Below, in pieces: positions 49,375 through 59,731 of a DNA stretch of 64,000 nucleotides. This DNA is from Lachnospiraceae bacterium (lineage in GTDB: Bacteria > Bacillota > Clostridia > Lachnospirales > Lachnospiraceae). Within the stretch, counting starts at the first letter, position 1; the number at the start of each line of letters is the position of its first letter. The notes beneath the pieces are model-generated. The model saw only the letters and a list, made by a program, of their open reading frames with translations. It had not been told where the DNA came from and did no database searches. Location: the NCBI GenBank assembly GCA_024403235.1, contig JAKSSF010000003.1:1-64000 (forward strand), written 5' to 3'. A program made the translations under genes and the position numbers.

Positions 49375-51024
49375 TTACAAAAGAATAGCTGCCGTATAAT
49401 TTAAGTCAATATCATTGAAGGTTTTATTATTTAAGAATTCTTCGATTTCCAGAATGACCCGTTTAAATTCCTCCGGTTCCACTCTGTCATCTGCTGCCAC
49501 CAATAAAGACACATCCTCAAAGCTATAGAAATGTAATCCATCCATTTCATAGAGATCTTGCACTTCTTCATAGCAATGCTTCAAAAAAGTATAGGTTTCC
49601 GCTAATCCTGAGAACAGACGGAGCATTTTTTCATTATTCAAAGATAATACAGCTGATTTATCAAATCCCAGTTTCTCTTCATCGTATTGGAATTTCATCT
49701 GATTCTGTAATCCCATTACTGCGTTGAAAAAGACTGCATCACGCATTTTCCCTTGCTGTTCTGCCAAATCATTATTCAAATGCTTGTGAGCATTCTGTAA
49801 AAGATAGGCAAGCATTTGGATATTGTCTTCCTGCAAATCCTCAATACTTCTGGGATCCAGGTCAGGCAAAATAAAATGAGTCTTACCACCTTCCGAAAGA
49901 GCAGTTACAACAAAGGTATAGTTTGCATAGAAATTCTTTGTTTCATTAAAATTCAATTCTCCGGATAATAGAGCACCACTCATATTGGTATTGCTGAAGT
50001 TACCACATTCCCAAGCTGCACAATCATGCAAAAGATTACTTCTTGCTTGACAATCATAGGCGAAAATGGTTTCTGCCGGGTGGTTCACAATACCATTCAT
50101 CAAATGACTTAATCTGTTATATATTTTTTGTGGATAAAAATACCCTATAGAGATCTCACTTCCGTCCAGTAATTCTCCAAAGCTTTGCAATTTATACTTA
50201 TTACGCCCTTTATCCTTCAGATAATCAATATGATACGCTAAACCACTGCCATCTCTCATAATCAACGGAAATACCTGAGCAATTTCCGGTGTTTCCTGCA
50301 AAGCACTTTCCCCTAACATTTTGGCATACCAGGTAGCCCCCGGCTGTCCATCTACAGAAATAATTTCGTTTCCCTTTGTATGTACTTTGCTAGGTCTGCC
50401 AACAGCTTCTACACCACAGACATAGTTTCCATATACAGATAATTTTTCTCCGGAAATATAGGCATAAGAAAGCTCTGTCGTAGAGACAAAGGTATCCGCC
50501 ACACAATAGGCCAAATCTGTCTGGGCTTCATGATTTTCATCTTCATAGTAAGCTGCACCGCCAAATATTTTTACTGACACATCTGCATCATTAATTGTAT
50601 TAGTGAAGGCTTCCATTTTAGAATAATCGACAGGGAAAAATAGGAGCATAAAACCTGTACCTGCTGATGGTAAAACTTGCAGCATTTCTTCTCCTACTGC
50701 CTCACCACTTTTCCAATTTCCGGCTTCATCCATACAGGAAAGATGCCCTGTTATAATCGAATTTTTCTCCAAAACAGTTACAGAAATCAAACATCTATCG
50801 GGCAGAATATCTCCTTCAAGAATGACTTTTGATACACTACATCCAACTATATTGGCCCAAGGCAAAAGCTCTTTAATTTTTGCCGTTAATTCTTCCATTT
50901 CCTCTTTGGTATGAATCCCACTGTGGATACGAATTAAGATATTCTCATTTTCTTTTAAATCAATGGCATCTACGAATTCACAAAAAAATGAAAAGTCTTC
51001 ATAGATGTGATTAAAGGTCTTCAT
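49375..51024 (-). CDS. FIST-domain sensory protein with degenerate GGDEF tail, ending at an in-frame TAA
   Basis: A 549-residue protein. Residues about 15-225 and 230-370 are FIST N and FIST C ligand-binding domains. A helical linker (about 390-425) leads to a worn GGDEF domain (about 430-549): NAVMGLQNQMKF in place of the usual DxLTGLxNR, and FYSFEDVSLLVA in place of GGDEF. It ends at TAA within the strand where GGDEF domains read VTASIG. Eight sense codons later in the same frame comes the ATG of the EAL segment. The split looks recent, or is an error in the sequence. ATG follows TAAGGA. Confidence 0.8.
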   Translation of the reverse strand: MKTFNHIYEDFSFFCEFVDAIDLKENENILIRIHSGIHTKEEMEELTAKIKELLPWANIVGCSVSKVILEGDILPDRCLISVTVLEKNSIITGHLSCMDEAGNWKSGEAVGEEMLQVLPSAGTGFMLLFFPVDYSKMEAFTNTINDADVSVKIFGGAAYYEDENHEAQTDLAYCVADTFVSTTELSYAYISGEKLSVYGNYVCGVEAVGRPSKVHTKGNEIISVDGQPGATWYAKMLGESALQETPEIAQVFPLIMRDGSGLAYHIDYLKDKGRNKYKLQSFGELLDGSEISIGYFYPQKIYNRLSHLMNGIVNHPAETIFAYDCQARSNLLHDCAAWECGNFSNTNMSGALLSGELNFNETKNFYANYTFVVTALSEGGKTHFILPDLDPRSIEDLQEDNIQMLAYLLQNAHKHLNNDLAEQQGKMRDAVFFNAVMGLQNQMKFQYDEEKLGFDKSAVLSLNNEKMLRLFSGLAETYTFLKHCYEEVQDLYEMDGLHFYSFEDVSLLVAADDRVEPEEFKRVILEIEEFLNNKTFNDIDLNYTAAILL

Positions 51025-51058
51025 TTCCTTAAAAAATTCCCCTTTTTTAATAGCACTT

Positions 51059-51089
51059 AAGGGAAATGCCTTTTGCAGGCATTTCCCTT
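51059..51089 (-). terminator. Hairpin between the chemoreceptor and FIST genes
   Basis: A 12-bp perfect inverted repeat, AAGGGAAATGCC (51059-51070) with 51078-51089, and a 7-nt loop. The T-tract on the minus strand is weak, so it could be a leaky terminator or mRNA stabiliser. Confidence 0.6.
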
Positions 51090-51133
51090 AGATTTATTCT
51101 GATAAAATTGTAAAACAGACAAGCTTATTCTGA

Positions 51134-52852
51134 TTATGAAAGCTTAAAGAATTTTATCTGATTGTTTAGCTCATTGGCAATTGCATTTAAGCTTTCTGAG
51201 TCTGTTGCAATTTCTGAAACTAACTGGCTTAACTCTGTTACAGAAGCAGAAGTTTCTTCTGTAGATGCTGCATTATTCTGTGCGATAGAAGAAAGGTTCT
51301 GTGCACTATCTACAACCACATTTCTGGTACCATCAATAGATTTGGTGCTATCTGCGATTTCAGAAACTGCATATACAGAAGTATCAATACCATCTTTTAC
51401 CTGCTGGAACATACTGCCTGTATTATTTACCATTTCATTCTGTTTCTGAATAATCTTTCGTACTTCATCCATAGTTGCAACTGCTTGATCGGAATTGGTA
51501 ATCAGTGAATTAACAATGACTTCAATTCTTGCAGCAGCTTCACTGGATTGTTCTGCCAGTTTCTGGATTTCACTTGCTACTACGGCAAAGCCTCTACCCT
51601 GATCGCCGGCTCTTGCAGCTTCAATAGATGCGTTTAAGGACAAGAGATTGGTTTCTTCAGCAATATTTGCAATAATATCAACAGCTTCTTTAATCTCTGT
51701 AGCAGAATCGTTTGTAGTATTTGTCTGCTGATAGATAATTTCAACTGCTTCTTCTGTCTTTGTATTGATTTCTTTCAAATGGTTTAAGGTCTGAAGTGCT
51801 CTGTCACCGGTTGCAATCATTTCTTTTGCATTGGCATTCAAGGTATCAATCTGGTCATTACTACGAGAAATCATATTACCCATTTCAATAATATTTTCTG
51901 TAGTACTCTGTGTTTCATTTGCCTGTGTAGAAGCACCTTCTGCCACTTCATTGATTGCTGCATTAATCATAGAAATATGATCTGCTGACTGGCTGGAGCG
52001 TAAACTTAAATCATCTGCTGAAGCATGCATTTCTTTACAAGAAGTAAGAATCTCTTCTACTGTTTCTGTCAACTTGCCATCTAAATTATGAACAGCTCTC
52101 GCAATATCACCAATTTCATCTTTGCCTTTTAAGTCAGCCGGGTTGTACTGTAATCTCAAATGGCCTTCTGCCAAATCCTCTAACAGTTTTACACTTCTCT
52201 TTAATGGAACGCTGATACCAAGTTGAACCAACGCAACTACAATTCCAAGGATCACTGCTACCGCAATTAATGCAACTGTTACAATGGATTTTACGATGTG
52301 CATAACATCCGCATCCATTTTATTTTCCCCTTCAAAAGCACAAATCATTGCGGAAGGTTTGCTGGCGCCTGTATCATAAACCGGTACATAATATAAGAAA
52401 TATTTTTCATCTCCAATGGGGAAGCCCTTTAAGTAATAGTTTTCGCCTCTTTGTAATACTGCTTCCACTACCTCAGGCTCTGCAATACTTCCTTTTGCTT
52501 CCTCAGAGAAAGGTGCCGGTAAAGTAGAACCATATAAGGTATCTCCATAATAGTAAGCAATCTGAATACCTGTATCATCAGCTACTTCTTTTAAATCTTC
52601 CAATGCATCTTCTGAAGTGAGTACCATAAAGCCTTCATTTTCTAAATCACCATCTGCATTGATAGAATATTTTTCATCTCCGTTGGGATTCTGAATACTT
52701 TCAATAGAGTACATTGCCATAGCATGCAAATCGTTTTCCAAAATATCAATCATAGCATTTTTCATCATTAACTGACCTGCTACAACAATACCACCTAAAA
52801 TAAGGAGTATTGGCACTGCTACCAATAATAAAATTTTCTGTCTTAACTTCAT
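51134..52852 (-). CDS. Methyl-accepting chemotaxis protein
   Basis: A 572-residue transmembrane chemoreceptor. TM1 (about residues 7-28), an extracellular Cache-like sensor (about 30-185; [14 protein letters not shown]), TM2 (about 186-210), HAMP (about 210-265) and a cytoplasmic signalling domain with the hairpin tip [20 protein letters not shown] and [15 protein letters not shown]. Ligand is unknown. It lies directly upstream of the FIST-EAL frame, so sensory and c-di-GMP functions are grouped here. No che genes are in the window. Confidence 0.93.
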   Translation of the reverse strand: MKLRQKILLLVAVPILLILGGIVVAGQLMMKNAMIDILENDLHAMAMYSIESIQNPNGDEKYSINADGDLENEGFMVLTSEDALEDLKEVADDTGIQIAYYYGDTLYGSTLPAPFSEEAKGSIAEPEVVEAVLQRGENYYLKGFPIGDEKYFLYYVPVYDTGASKPSAMICAFEGENKMDADVMHIVKSIVTVALIAVAVILGIVVALVQLGISVPLKRSVKLLEDLAEGHLRLQYNPADLKGKDEIGDIARAVHNLDGKLTETVEEILTSCKEMHASADDLSLRSSQSADHISMINAAINEVAEGASTQANETQSTTENIIEMGNMISRSNDQIDTLNANAKEMIATGDRALQTLNHLKEINTKTEEAVEIIYQQTNTTNDSATEIKEAVDIIANIAEETNLLSLNASIEAARAGDQGRGFAVVASEIQKLAEQSSEAAARIEVIVNSLITNSDQAVATMDEVRKIIQKQNEMVNNTGSMFQQVKDGIDTSVYAVSEIADSTKSIDGTRNVVVDSAQNLSSIAQNNAASTEETSASVTELSQLVSEIATDSESLNAIANELNNQIKFFKLS

Positions 52853-53063
52853 CTCTTTAGCCTCTTTATTTCCTTATATTTTCTGAGTGAACCTAGTTAC
52901 ACTAACTAGATAAGTGTATTCCAATTTGGAAAAATTTTCAAGGGTTTCTGTCTTATTCTTATAAAGCATTTGAATAACGAATGATTATTTTTTGATTCTA
53001 TGTTCCCATATAACCCATACTAATGGTATCATTGAAATATCTTATTACAGAAGGAGACCCAAA

Positions 53064-53237
53064 ATGATTCCAAAAGACCCGGTAATGTTATTGTCCTTTA
53101 TCAATCTAAAGCTGCGGGACTATTACAGTTCCCTGGATCAGCTTTGTGAAGATTTGGATGTAGAAAAAGGAACTATCATTGAACCTTTAGCAAAGATTGA
53201 TTATCACTATGATGCAGAAAAAAACCAGTTTGTGTAG
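53064..53237 (+). CDS. DUF4250 protein
   Basis: A 57-residue protein typical of Lachnospiraceae and other Clostridia: MIPKDPVMLLSFINLKLRDY, SLDQLCEDLDV and the YDAEKNQFV end. The start is the ATG after GAAGGAG; the longer frame has no site. Function is unknown. Its stop codon is inside the terminator hairpin shared with the convergent clpB. Confidence 0.85.
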   Translation: MIPKDPVMLLSFINLKLRDYYSSLDQLCEDLDVEKGTIIEPLAKIDYHYDAEKNQFV

Positions 53238-53254
53238 GTCACAAACTGGTTTTT
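53221..53254. terminator. Bidirectional terminator between the DUF4250 gene and clpB
   Basis: A perfect 14-bp stem, AAAACCAGTTTGTG (53221-53234) with 53240-53253, a 5-nt loop containing the TAG stop, and a T6 tail. Confidence 0.88.
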
Positions 53255-53264
53255 TCGTTACCAA

Positions 53265-55859
53265 CTAATGTTTCTCACTTCTAGCTACAAGTTCATTTTT
53301 TTCTTCATCCAAGTCTATCAGAATAATGTCTTTTTCATCTACCTCTCCTGCTAAAATAAACTTAGCTGCTAAGGTTTCCACGTGCTTTTGTACAAACCGT
53401 TTTAAAGGTCTGGCACCAAAAGCAGGCTCATAACCATGTTCTACGATATACTCTTTCGCTTTCTCAGATACCTGAATAGAGAGTTCTTTCTCTTTCAATC
53501 TGGTATTAATTTCTGCCAGAATCAAATGAATAATATTTCCGATATCGTCCTTGGTAAGGGGCTTAAATAGAATGGTTTCATCCAAACGATTCAAAAACTC
53601 CGGTCGGAAGGACTGTCGCAAATCTGACATAACTGCTTCTTTGGCTTCCTCTTTGATATTACCTTCTTCCGTAATTCCTTCTAATAAATAAGGCGCACCT
53701 ATGTTAGATGTCATAATCAATATGGTGTTTTTGAAATCTACACATCTGCCCTGAGAGTCAGTTACACGACCGTCATCTAATACTTGCAGCAACACATTAA
53801 ACACATCCGGATGGGCTTTTTCAATTTCATCAAAAAGCACAACTGCATAAGGTTTTCTGCGGACTGCCTCTGTTAACTGTCCACCTTCTTCATACCCCAC
53901 ATATCCGGGAGGTGCTCCAATTAGTCTGGATACAGAATGTTTCTCCATATATTCGCTCATATCGATACGAACCATGTTGTTGGCATCATCAAAGAGAGCT
54001 GCTGCCAAGGCTTTTGCCAACTCTGTTTTACCTACACCTGTAGGGCCCAAGAACAGGAAAGAACCGATTGGTTTCTTGGGATCTTTAATACCTGCTTTGG
54101 AACGAATAATTGCTTCTGACACTAGTGTCACACCTTCATCCTGCCCTACTACGCGCTGATGCAATTGATCGGCTAAATGCAGGGTTTTATTTCGTTCACT
54201 CTCTGTCAGTTTTGCAACCGGAATACCAGTCCAACGGGAAACGATACGAGAAATCTCTTCCTCTGTTACACTTTGACGCACTAAGGAAAGATCTGTATCC
54301 TTCACCAGTTCTTCTTCCGCTTCCAACTGTTTTTTCAGAGCAGGCAAGGTGCCATAGCTTAATTCAGCAGCCTTTTCATAGTTACCATCTCTTTGGGCAA
54401 TCTGAATTTCTCCATTTATTGCTTCTATTTCCTCACGCATTTTGGACAACTTTTCTACTGCAGCTTTTTCATTTTCCCACTGTGCCGAAAGATTGTTAAA
54501 TTCTTCCTTTAATTCTGCCAAATCCTTTTGTAAATCTACTAAGCGTTCCTGACTTAACCTATCCTCTTCTTTTTTCAGGGCTGCTTCTTCAATTTCCATC
54601 TGCATCACTCGTCTGCGCAGTTCATCCATTTCCGTAGGCATGGAATCCATTTCTGTTTTAATCAAAGCGCAGGCTTCATCTACCAAATCGATGGCTTTGT
54701 CCGGTAAAAATCTGTCAGAAATATATCGATTGGAAAGGGTAGCTGCTGAAACCAAGGCGTTATCCATAATCTTGACACCATGGTATACTTCGTAGCGTTC
54801 CTTCAATCCACGCAAAATGGAAATGGTATCTTCCACCGTTGGTTCATCTACCATAACCGGTTGGAATCTTCTCTCCAGGGCCGGATCCTTCTCTATATAT
54901 TTACGGTATTCATCCAAAGTGGTAGCGCCAATACAATGGAGTTCTCCTCTGGCAAGCATTGGCTTTAACATATTGCCGGCATCTAAGGCCCCATCTGTTT
55001 TACCTGCACCTACAATAGTATGCAATTCATCAATAAACAGAATAATTTGACCATCACTGTTTTTTACATCTTCCAAAACAGCTTTCAGTCGCTCTTCAAA
55101 CTCGCCTCGATATTTTGCTCCCGCTACTAAAGAGCCCATATCCAATGCAAATATCTTTTTATCCTTTAATCCAGCGGGAACATCTCCCTGGACAATTCGC
55201 TGGGCAAGGCCTTCTACAACAGCGGTTTTACCAACACCGGGCTCTCCGATGATAACCGGGTTATTTTTGGTTTTTCTGGAAAGAATACGAATAATATTTC
55301 GAATCTCATTGTCTCTGCCAATAACCGGATCCAGCTTTTGAGCTTTTGCTTTCTCTACCAAGTCCTGGCCATATTTTTCCAAGGTATCATAGGTTGCTTC
55401 CGGATTATCACTGGTCACTCTCTGATTCCCTCTTACGGTAGATAAAGCCTGTAAAAAACGTTCTCTGGTAATGCCATACTCCTGAAAAATGGCTTTGATT
55501 TCACGATTGGGTCTTTCTATCATGGAAAGAAAAAGATGTTCTACAGAAACATACTCATCTCCCATTTTCTTCGCTTCATCTTCTGCAGAAATCAACACAT
55601 TGTTTAAGTCCTTACCCATGTAAATCTGTCCGCCCTGGACCTTCACACGCTTCTGTAAAGCAGTTTCGCAACGATTTACGAAATGCTCCTTCTGAATTTC
55701 CATCTTCTCAATCAGTTTTAAAATCAAGCTATCTTCCAAAGTCACCAGACTATACAACAGATGCTCCTGCTCAATTTCCTGATTTCCGTATTCGTAGGCC
55801 AATTTCTCACATTGATTGACAGCCTCCAAAGACTTTTGTGTAAATTTGTTAATCTGCAT
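53265..55859 (-). CDS. clpB: ClpB disaggregase chaperone
   Basis: An 864-residue Hsp100 protein that rescues aggregated proteins with DnaK. An N-terminal Clp repeat domain (about residues 1-145), first AAA+ with [10 protein letters not shown] near 205 and [12 protein letters not shown], a long coiled-coil middle domain (about 405-525) that defines ClpB, and a second AAA+ with [10 protein letters not shown] near 605. The IGL/IGF loop that binds ClpP is not present. It starts after GAGGTG and is preceded by a perfect CIRCE operator. Confidence 0.96.
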   Translation of the reverse strand: MQINKFTQKSLEAVNQCEKLAYEYGNQEIEQEHLLYSLVTLEDSLILKLIEKMEIQKEHFVNRCETALQKRVKVQGGQIYMGKDLNNVLISAEDEAKKMGDEYVSVEHLFLSMIERPNREIKAIFQEYGITRERFLQALSTVRGNQRVTSDNPEATYDTLEKYGQDLVEKAKAQKLDPVIGRDNEIRNIIRILSRKTKNNPVIIGEPGVGKTAVVEGLAQRIVQGDVPAGLKDKKIFALDMGSLVAGAKYRGEFEERLKAVLEDVKNSDGQIILFIDELHTIVGAGKTDGALDAGNMLKPMLARGELHCIGATTLDEYRKYIEKDPALERRFQPVMVDEPTVEDTISILRGLKERYEVYHGVKIMDNALVSAATLSNRYISDRFLPDKAIDLVDEACALIKTEMDSMPTEMDELRRRVMQMEIEEAALKKEEDRLSQERLVDLQKDLAELKEEFNNLSAQWENEKAAVEKLSKMREEIEAINGEIQIAQRDGNYEKAAELSYGTLPALKKQLEAEEELVKDTDLSLVRQSVTEEEISRIVSRWTGIPVAKLTESERNKTLHLADQLHQRVVGQDEGVTLVSEAIIRSKAGIKDPKKPIGSFLFLGPTGVGKTELAKALAAALFDDANNMVRIDMSEYMEKHSVSRLIGAPPGYVGYEEGGQLTEAVRRKPYAVVLFDEIEKAHPDVFNVLLQVLDDGRVTDSQGRCVDFKNTILIMTSNIGAPYLLEGITEEGNIKEEAKEAVMSDLRQSFRPEFLNRLDETILFKPLTKDDIGNIIHLILAEINTRLKEKELSIQVSEKAKEYIVEHGYEPAFGARPLKRFVQKHVETLAAKFILAGEVDEKDIILIDLDEEKNELVARSEKH

Positions 55860-55933
55860 AAAATCACCTCATTCCTTTTGATGTGAATCATTTTTCTGAA
55901 TGCAAATACTACTGTTTTTGCAACTCTGATATC

Positions 55934-55974
55934 ATTATAAACCAAAATTAGCACTCGTCAATGCCGAGTGCTAA
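55934..55974 (-). promoter_or_regulatory. CIRCE operator over the clpB promoter (HrcA site)
   Basis: TTAGCACTC (55948-55956), nine bases, GAGTGCTAA (55966-55974): an exact CIRCE match, the HrcA repressor site. On the minus strand TTGACG (55956-55961) is within it and TATAAT (55934-55939) follows at 16 bp. clpB is thus expected to be repressed by HrcA and induced by heat. Confidence 0.93.
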
Positions 55975-56013
55975 TAATTTATAATTTATTAAGATTTTGC
56001 AACTGTTTTTGCT

Positions 56014-56361
56014 CTAATTACTTTTCTCATAAATTCCACGGCCTATCGTGCCTTCTGCACCAGGGTCATCAATAATCTCAATTGTACCATCTTTCATATT
56101 ACCGGTACTAGACCATCCACTGGATTTATCCTTAAATATGAGAACGCCATCCTGCTCTTCCCATTCACCCACATACTTTTGATTGTCATATTCAAAAACG
56201 TAGGTTCCATCTTTCTTTACTTCAAATTTATGGCCGTTTTCATTTTGTATCCAAGTTCCTGCTATTTTTGCTTTAGATGTTGTGCCTGATCCACACGCAG
56301 TCATAGAAAAAATCATTGTTCCTACCATTACTATAGCTAAAAATCTTTTTAGTACATTCAT
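56014..56361 (-). CDS. Small lipoprotein, lipocalin-like fold possible
   Basis: A 115-residue predicted lipoprotein. The ATG (MNVLKRFLAI) after AAGGAG is used rather than a frame start 15 codons earlier. Lipobox MTACG near residue 23. The mature part IAGTWIQNENGHKFEVKKDG... with repeated GTW/EWEEQDGVL/KDG strands resembles the small DUF of lipocalin-like 'GTWK' lipoproteins seen in Clostridia. Function is not known. It is the last of five same-direction envelope genes. Confidence 0.75.
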   Translation of the reverse strand: MNVLKRFLAIVMVGTMIFSMTACGSGTTSKAKIAGTWIQNENGHKFEVKKDGTYVFEYDNQKYVGEWEEQDGVLIFKDKSSGWSSTGNMKDGTIEIIDDPGAEGTIGRGIYEKSN

Positions 56362-56429
56362 ATCGTTTTTCTCCTTTTTTGCTTGCATTTTGTTTTTTAA
56401 TTCCATTTAACCCTAATTATTGTGCTTTT

Positions 56430-56960
56430 TTACATCATCCTTTTAAGAACGATTATTCCAATAATAATGGATACAATCCCCGTTGCTATGGCAACCACTT
56501 TATCAATGATTTCACATAGTTCTTCTTTTTCTTTCAAGATACTCTTTTTCTCTGGTAAAGCCATAATTCCATAGTAAATAAAGTTTACAATGTATGCCAT
56601 CACTACATAAACAGCGACAGGAATCAACACAACCAGACCAAGCATAAATCTAATAATGCCAACAACTAGCAACGCAGGAGAGAAACCATTAAATCCTCCT
56701 ATTGCAAATTGTAATGTGCCAGTTGCAATTCTTGAAAGTGCTTCACCCATAAATCTGCTAACACCATTGTCGTTTTTAATACAAATGATAACTGATGCAA
56801 ATGCACCTAGAAAAATAGCAGTAATGATGGTTGAACCAATCAACTGAATGATTCCATCATTCCTAACCCAAATATTTAATATGATGGATAAAACTAATCC
56901 TATACCGAATCCTTTTGCTGTAATTATCAGCATGTCTTTAAATCTTTCTGAGTAAGTCAT
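56430..56960 (-). CDS. Four- to five-helix membrane protein of unknown function
   Basis: A 176-residue protein with hydrophobic segments at about residues 12-30, 38-60, 80-95, 100-140 and 152-173. A charged loop (EKKSILKEKEELCEI) lies near 135-150. I do not recognise a family. It starts after AAGGGAAG and lies 62 bases downstream of the CHAP-like gene. Confidence 0.65.
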   Translation of the reverse strand: MTYSERFKDMLIITAKGFGIGLVLSIILNIWVRNDGIIQLIGSTIITAIFLGAFASVIICIKNDNGVSRFMGEALSRIATGTLQFAIGGFNGFSPALLVVGIIRFMLGLVVLIPVAVYVVMAYIVNFIYYGIMALPEKKSILKEKEELCEIIDKVVAIATGIVSIIIGIIVLKRMM

Positions 56961-57022
56961 TTTTTCTTCCCTTTTCTTTTGTTCATTTGATTTTTCTTTT
57001 AAATAAAAATTTATGTTTTACA

Positions 57023-58279
57023 TTATCTTGCGGGAACTCTACGAACTACACTGGTAATATCATCCCAGTTATAGGTAGCTCCATATCTCACAGCACCGTT
57101 TACATTACCTTCTGCAACGGTAATTGTATGATTCTTTTCATCAACGGATAAAACCAATGCATAATGTGTTCCGCCAAGAAGACCTACCATATCGTATGCT
57201 TCTAACGAGCCGTCACTTACTTTCTTCGCTTTTGCATTTCCGTAAATCTCATCACTTAACTTCATTGCAAATGCCGCACATCCGGAACCGCCTCCATATA
57301 CACTTCTTGCGTTCCATGAATATTCATAATCACTTGTCCAAGTAGTACCAGTTGGGTACTTCTCCATGAAAGACTCTACAACCTGTTTATTCTTTTCATC
57401 GGTATTCTCTGTCTTCACTTCTGTAACAGCATTTACTATAGGCTGTGGTGTAGGGACAACGGTTATAGTGGTTGTTTTATTCTTTTCTGTTGCATTTGCA
57501 ACAGTAGTTTGATTTGCTTTATTCGCCAAACCTCTTTCTGCTAATAATTCGGCGATTCTTTGCTGCAACTGCTCACGCATTTCCTCAATTGTATAATTGG
57601 GCTGCTCTTTTGCTGTTGAAGGTTCGGTTGGAGTTGGGGTTTTTACCTCCGGTTCCTTACCGGTTACAACCTTTTCTTCTACTGCCGCTTCGGTTTTTGT
57701 GCCTTCCTGTTTTGTTAATGTAGATTCCTGTACCTTAGTAGTAGTAGTGGTAGTATTCGTCTTAGACTGAGCTTCTGCCTTTGCCTTGGCTTCCGCCTCT
57801 GCTTTAGCCTTTGCCTCTGCCTCTGCTCTTGCCTTGGCAGCAGCGGCTTCTGCTTCTGCCTTTGCTTTAGCTTCAGCTTCCGCTTTCAATTTTGCTTCTG
57901 CTTCTGCTTTAGCCTTGGCTTCCGCCTCTGCTCTTGCTTTTGCCTCAGTTTCCGCTTTTGCTTTGGCCTCTGCTTCTGCTCTTGCAGCCGCTTCCGCTCT
58001 TTCTCTTTCTAATCTCTCAGCCTCTAATCTTTCTGCTTCCTGTCGTTCTCTTTCTAGTCTTTCAGCTTCTTGACGTTCCCTCTCAACGCGTTCTGCTTCC
58101 AGTCTTGCCGCTTCCTTTGCTTCCCATTTTGCTTTCTGTTCTGCTGCAATGATTGCGCTCATTTCTTCTTTCGTCATTGCATAACTAGCACTCTCATTAG
58201 TAGCCCCTAATGTTCCAATGGTTACAATCCCTGCCAGTAAATATGCAGTCGCCTTGTAAATAAATCGTTTCTTTCTCAT
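57023..58279 (-). CDS. Secreted protein with long Glu/Ala/Lys helix and C-terminal Cys-His domain
   Basis: A 418-residue protein with a signal peptide (about 1-34). Residues about 45-175 are almost only Ala, Glu, Lys and Arg in repeats such as AEAKAKAEAEAKAKAEA, which should form a single stable alpha helix spanning perhaps 20 nm. A Thr/Pro-rich region (about 176-310) follows. The C-terminal 105 residues (YPTGTTWTSDYEYSW; GGSGCAAFAMKLSD; GGTHYALVL; VAEGNVNG) form a small papain-like or CHAP/NlpC-like fold with Cys and His, known in many Lachnospiraceae secreted proteins. A cell-wall-linked role is inferred. Confidence 0.75.
   Translation of the reverse strand: MRKKRFIYKATAYLLAGIVTIGTLGATNESASYAMTKEEMSAIIAAEQKAKWEAKEAARLEAERVERERQEAERLERERQEAERLEAERLERERAEAAARAEAEAKAKAETEAKARAEAEAKAKAEAEAKLKAEAEAKAKAEAEAAAAKARAEAEAKAKAEAEAKAKAEAQSKTNTTTTTTKVQESTLTKQEGTKTEAAVEEKVVTGKEPEVKTPTPTEPSTAKEQPNYTIEEMREQLQQRIAELLAERGLANKANQTTVANATEKNKTTTITVVPTPQPIVNAVTEVKTENTDEKNKQVVESFMEKYPTGTTWTSDYEYSWNARSVYGGGSGCAAFAMKLSDEIYGNAKAKKVSDGSLEAYDMVGLLGGTHYALVLSVDEKNHTITVAEGNVNGAVRYGATYNWDDITSVVRRVPAR
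57770..58110 (-). repeat. Low-complexity coding repeat (Ala-Glu-Lys/Arg)
   Basis: GCN-GAR-GCN-AAR and related codons repeat over about 340 bases, giving two sub-blocks: KAEAEAKA-type (lower coordinates) and ERERQEAERLEA-type (higher coordinates). Long open frames on the plus strand here are artefacts of this repeat. Confidence 0.85.
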
Positions 58280-58375
58280 ACTGTTTCCTCACTGTATCTT
58301 TCTTCTAGATCATTACAGTTTTATCTTTTTAATATCTTTAGTTCTATAAAAATGCACCGATTCTCAGTGCAAAGA

Positions 58376-59698
58376 CTAACCAGCTATCATTCTTTCATAG
58401 ATTGCAACAACCTCATTCTGTTCATTTAACTCCAAGCGAACAGAATATACACCGCGCCATTTACGCTCAATTCCCATTCCCTGCAAGTTATTGGAAGTAA
58501 TACTTTCCTCTTCAAAAACTTGAGCAATAGGTAAACCTTCCCCATATATAGGTAAAAATCCTCTTTCTATCTTAGGCAGTTCTTCTATAAAGTAAATTTT
58601 GGCATCCGGTGAAATGGTATATTCTATATCTTGCACGGATTCCATTCCCCAAATTTCTGTAGGATAATACTTTATTCCGTAGGAACTACCATCCCAGCGT
58701 TCATAGACACGAACTCTTCCATTCTCAATATTTTGATCAGAAAACCATCTGGATACAACTCCATATTCGGATGCCATATAGTCTTCTACGGTTTTGAAAT
58801 CTTTTTGTCCGTAATAGAAACCAGTCTCATCTGCTTCAATACATGCCATGGTGCTGTTGGGATTTTTAGATATTCGTTCAGGATAGGAAGAACCTAATTC
58901 CAATGTATGATATTCGTCCAGTGAAATAGTAGGCTCTATTCCTTCTACTCCTGCCATTAAAGAAATCTTATACTGATCCCCTTCTTTTCGTATGCATTCA
59001 GAATCATCTTTCAACTCGCCTACAACAAGTTTTTTATTCTCCACCGTATCTATTAAAGGCACATACAACAATCGATCGTCTTGTACGCTCTCAAACACCA
59101 ACATATCATCGTAAATTACCGGATTACTTATCGGCATATCAATATAAACGCCACTGTCCAGTGTATCCAAATTCCAATAGTACACATAATTATTCTCTGC
59201 TTCGCACATATAAAGTGTATTGTTATATAACAACATACTATTTAAAGACAGTTCCAGCTGTGTGGAATCAAAAGTGAGTGTCTTTGTATTAAAGGAGAAT
59301 ACATTCCCTGTATTGGTATCAATTCCGTATACAAAATCCTTATAATAACACATATAAGCAGCTGGAAAATCACCAAATACCTTAAATATCATCGGTTCTA
59401 CTTCTGAAGCAAACTGATTATCCGGTGTCAGACAATAGAAATTCCCTCTCTCATCATTTACATACAAACCATTATTGTAGTATTCCTCCACCAATAATTG
59501 ATAGGTTTCATAAGATAAATCAATCTCTTCGTAATCTTGCTCCACATATTCTGTTACTTCGCCAGTAGTTCCCAAATCCTCGACAGCAATATCCACCATT
59601 TCTTCTGTATCATTGGAAATATCCTCATTCTTATTGCATGCACTAAGCATCAAACATATAAGGATAAGGATGGTTATTATTTTTTTCTTTATACACAT
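58376..59698 (-). CDS. Lipoprotein with beta-propeller-like repeats
   Basis: A 440-residue predicted lipoprotein: lipobox LMLSACN near residue 20, acidic linker, then repeated short units (YNNGLYVNDERGNFYCL; YYKDFVYGIDTNTGNVF; YNNTLYMCEAENNYVYYW) that look like the blades of a DUF5050-type propeller. The second half has no recognised domain. No function can be given. It follows the 59732 lipoprotein gene by 33 bases. Confidence 0.7.
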   Translation of the reverse strand: MCIKKKIITILILICLMLSACNKNEDISNDTEEMVDIAVEDLGTTGEVTEYVEQDYEEIDLSYETYQLLVEEYYNNGLYVNDERGNFYCLTPDNQFASEVEPMIFKVFGDFPAAYMCYYKDFVYGIDTNTGNVFSFNTKTLTFDSTQLELSLNSMLLYNNTLYMCEAENNYVYYWNLDTLDSGVYIDMPISNPVIYDDMLVFESVQDDRLLYVPLIDTVENKKLVVGELKDDSECIRKEGDQYKISLMAGVEGIEPTISLDEYHTLELGSSYPERISKNPNSTMACIEADETGFYYGQKDFKTVEDYMASEYGVVSRWFSDQNIENGRVRVYERWDGSSYGIKYYPTEIWGMESVQDIEYTISPDAKIYFIEELPKIERGFLPIYGEGLPIAQVFEEESITSNNLQGMGIERKWRGVYSVRLELNEQNEVVAIYERMIAG

Positions 59699-59731
59699 AA
59701 GTTTTTTCCTTAACTAATCTTTACTTCTTCC

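Noticed and set aside
57786..58073. Plus-strand open frame made of Ala/Ser/Phe repeats
   Set aside because: Antisense of the Ala-Glu-Lys helix repeat in the secreted protein gene; composition, not coding, keeps it open.
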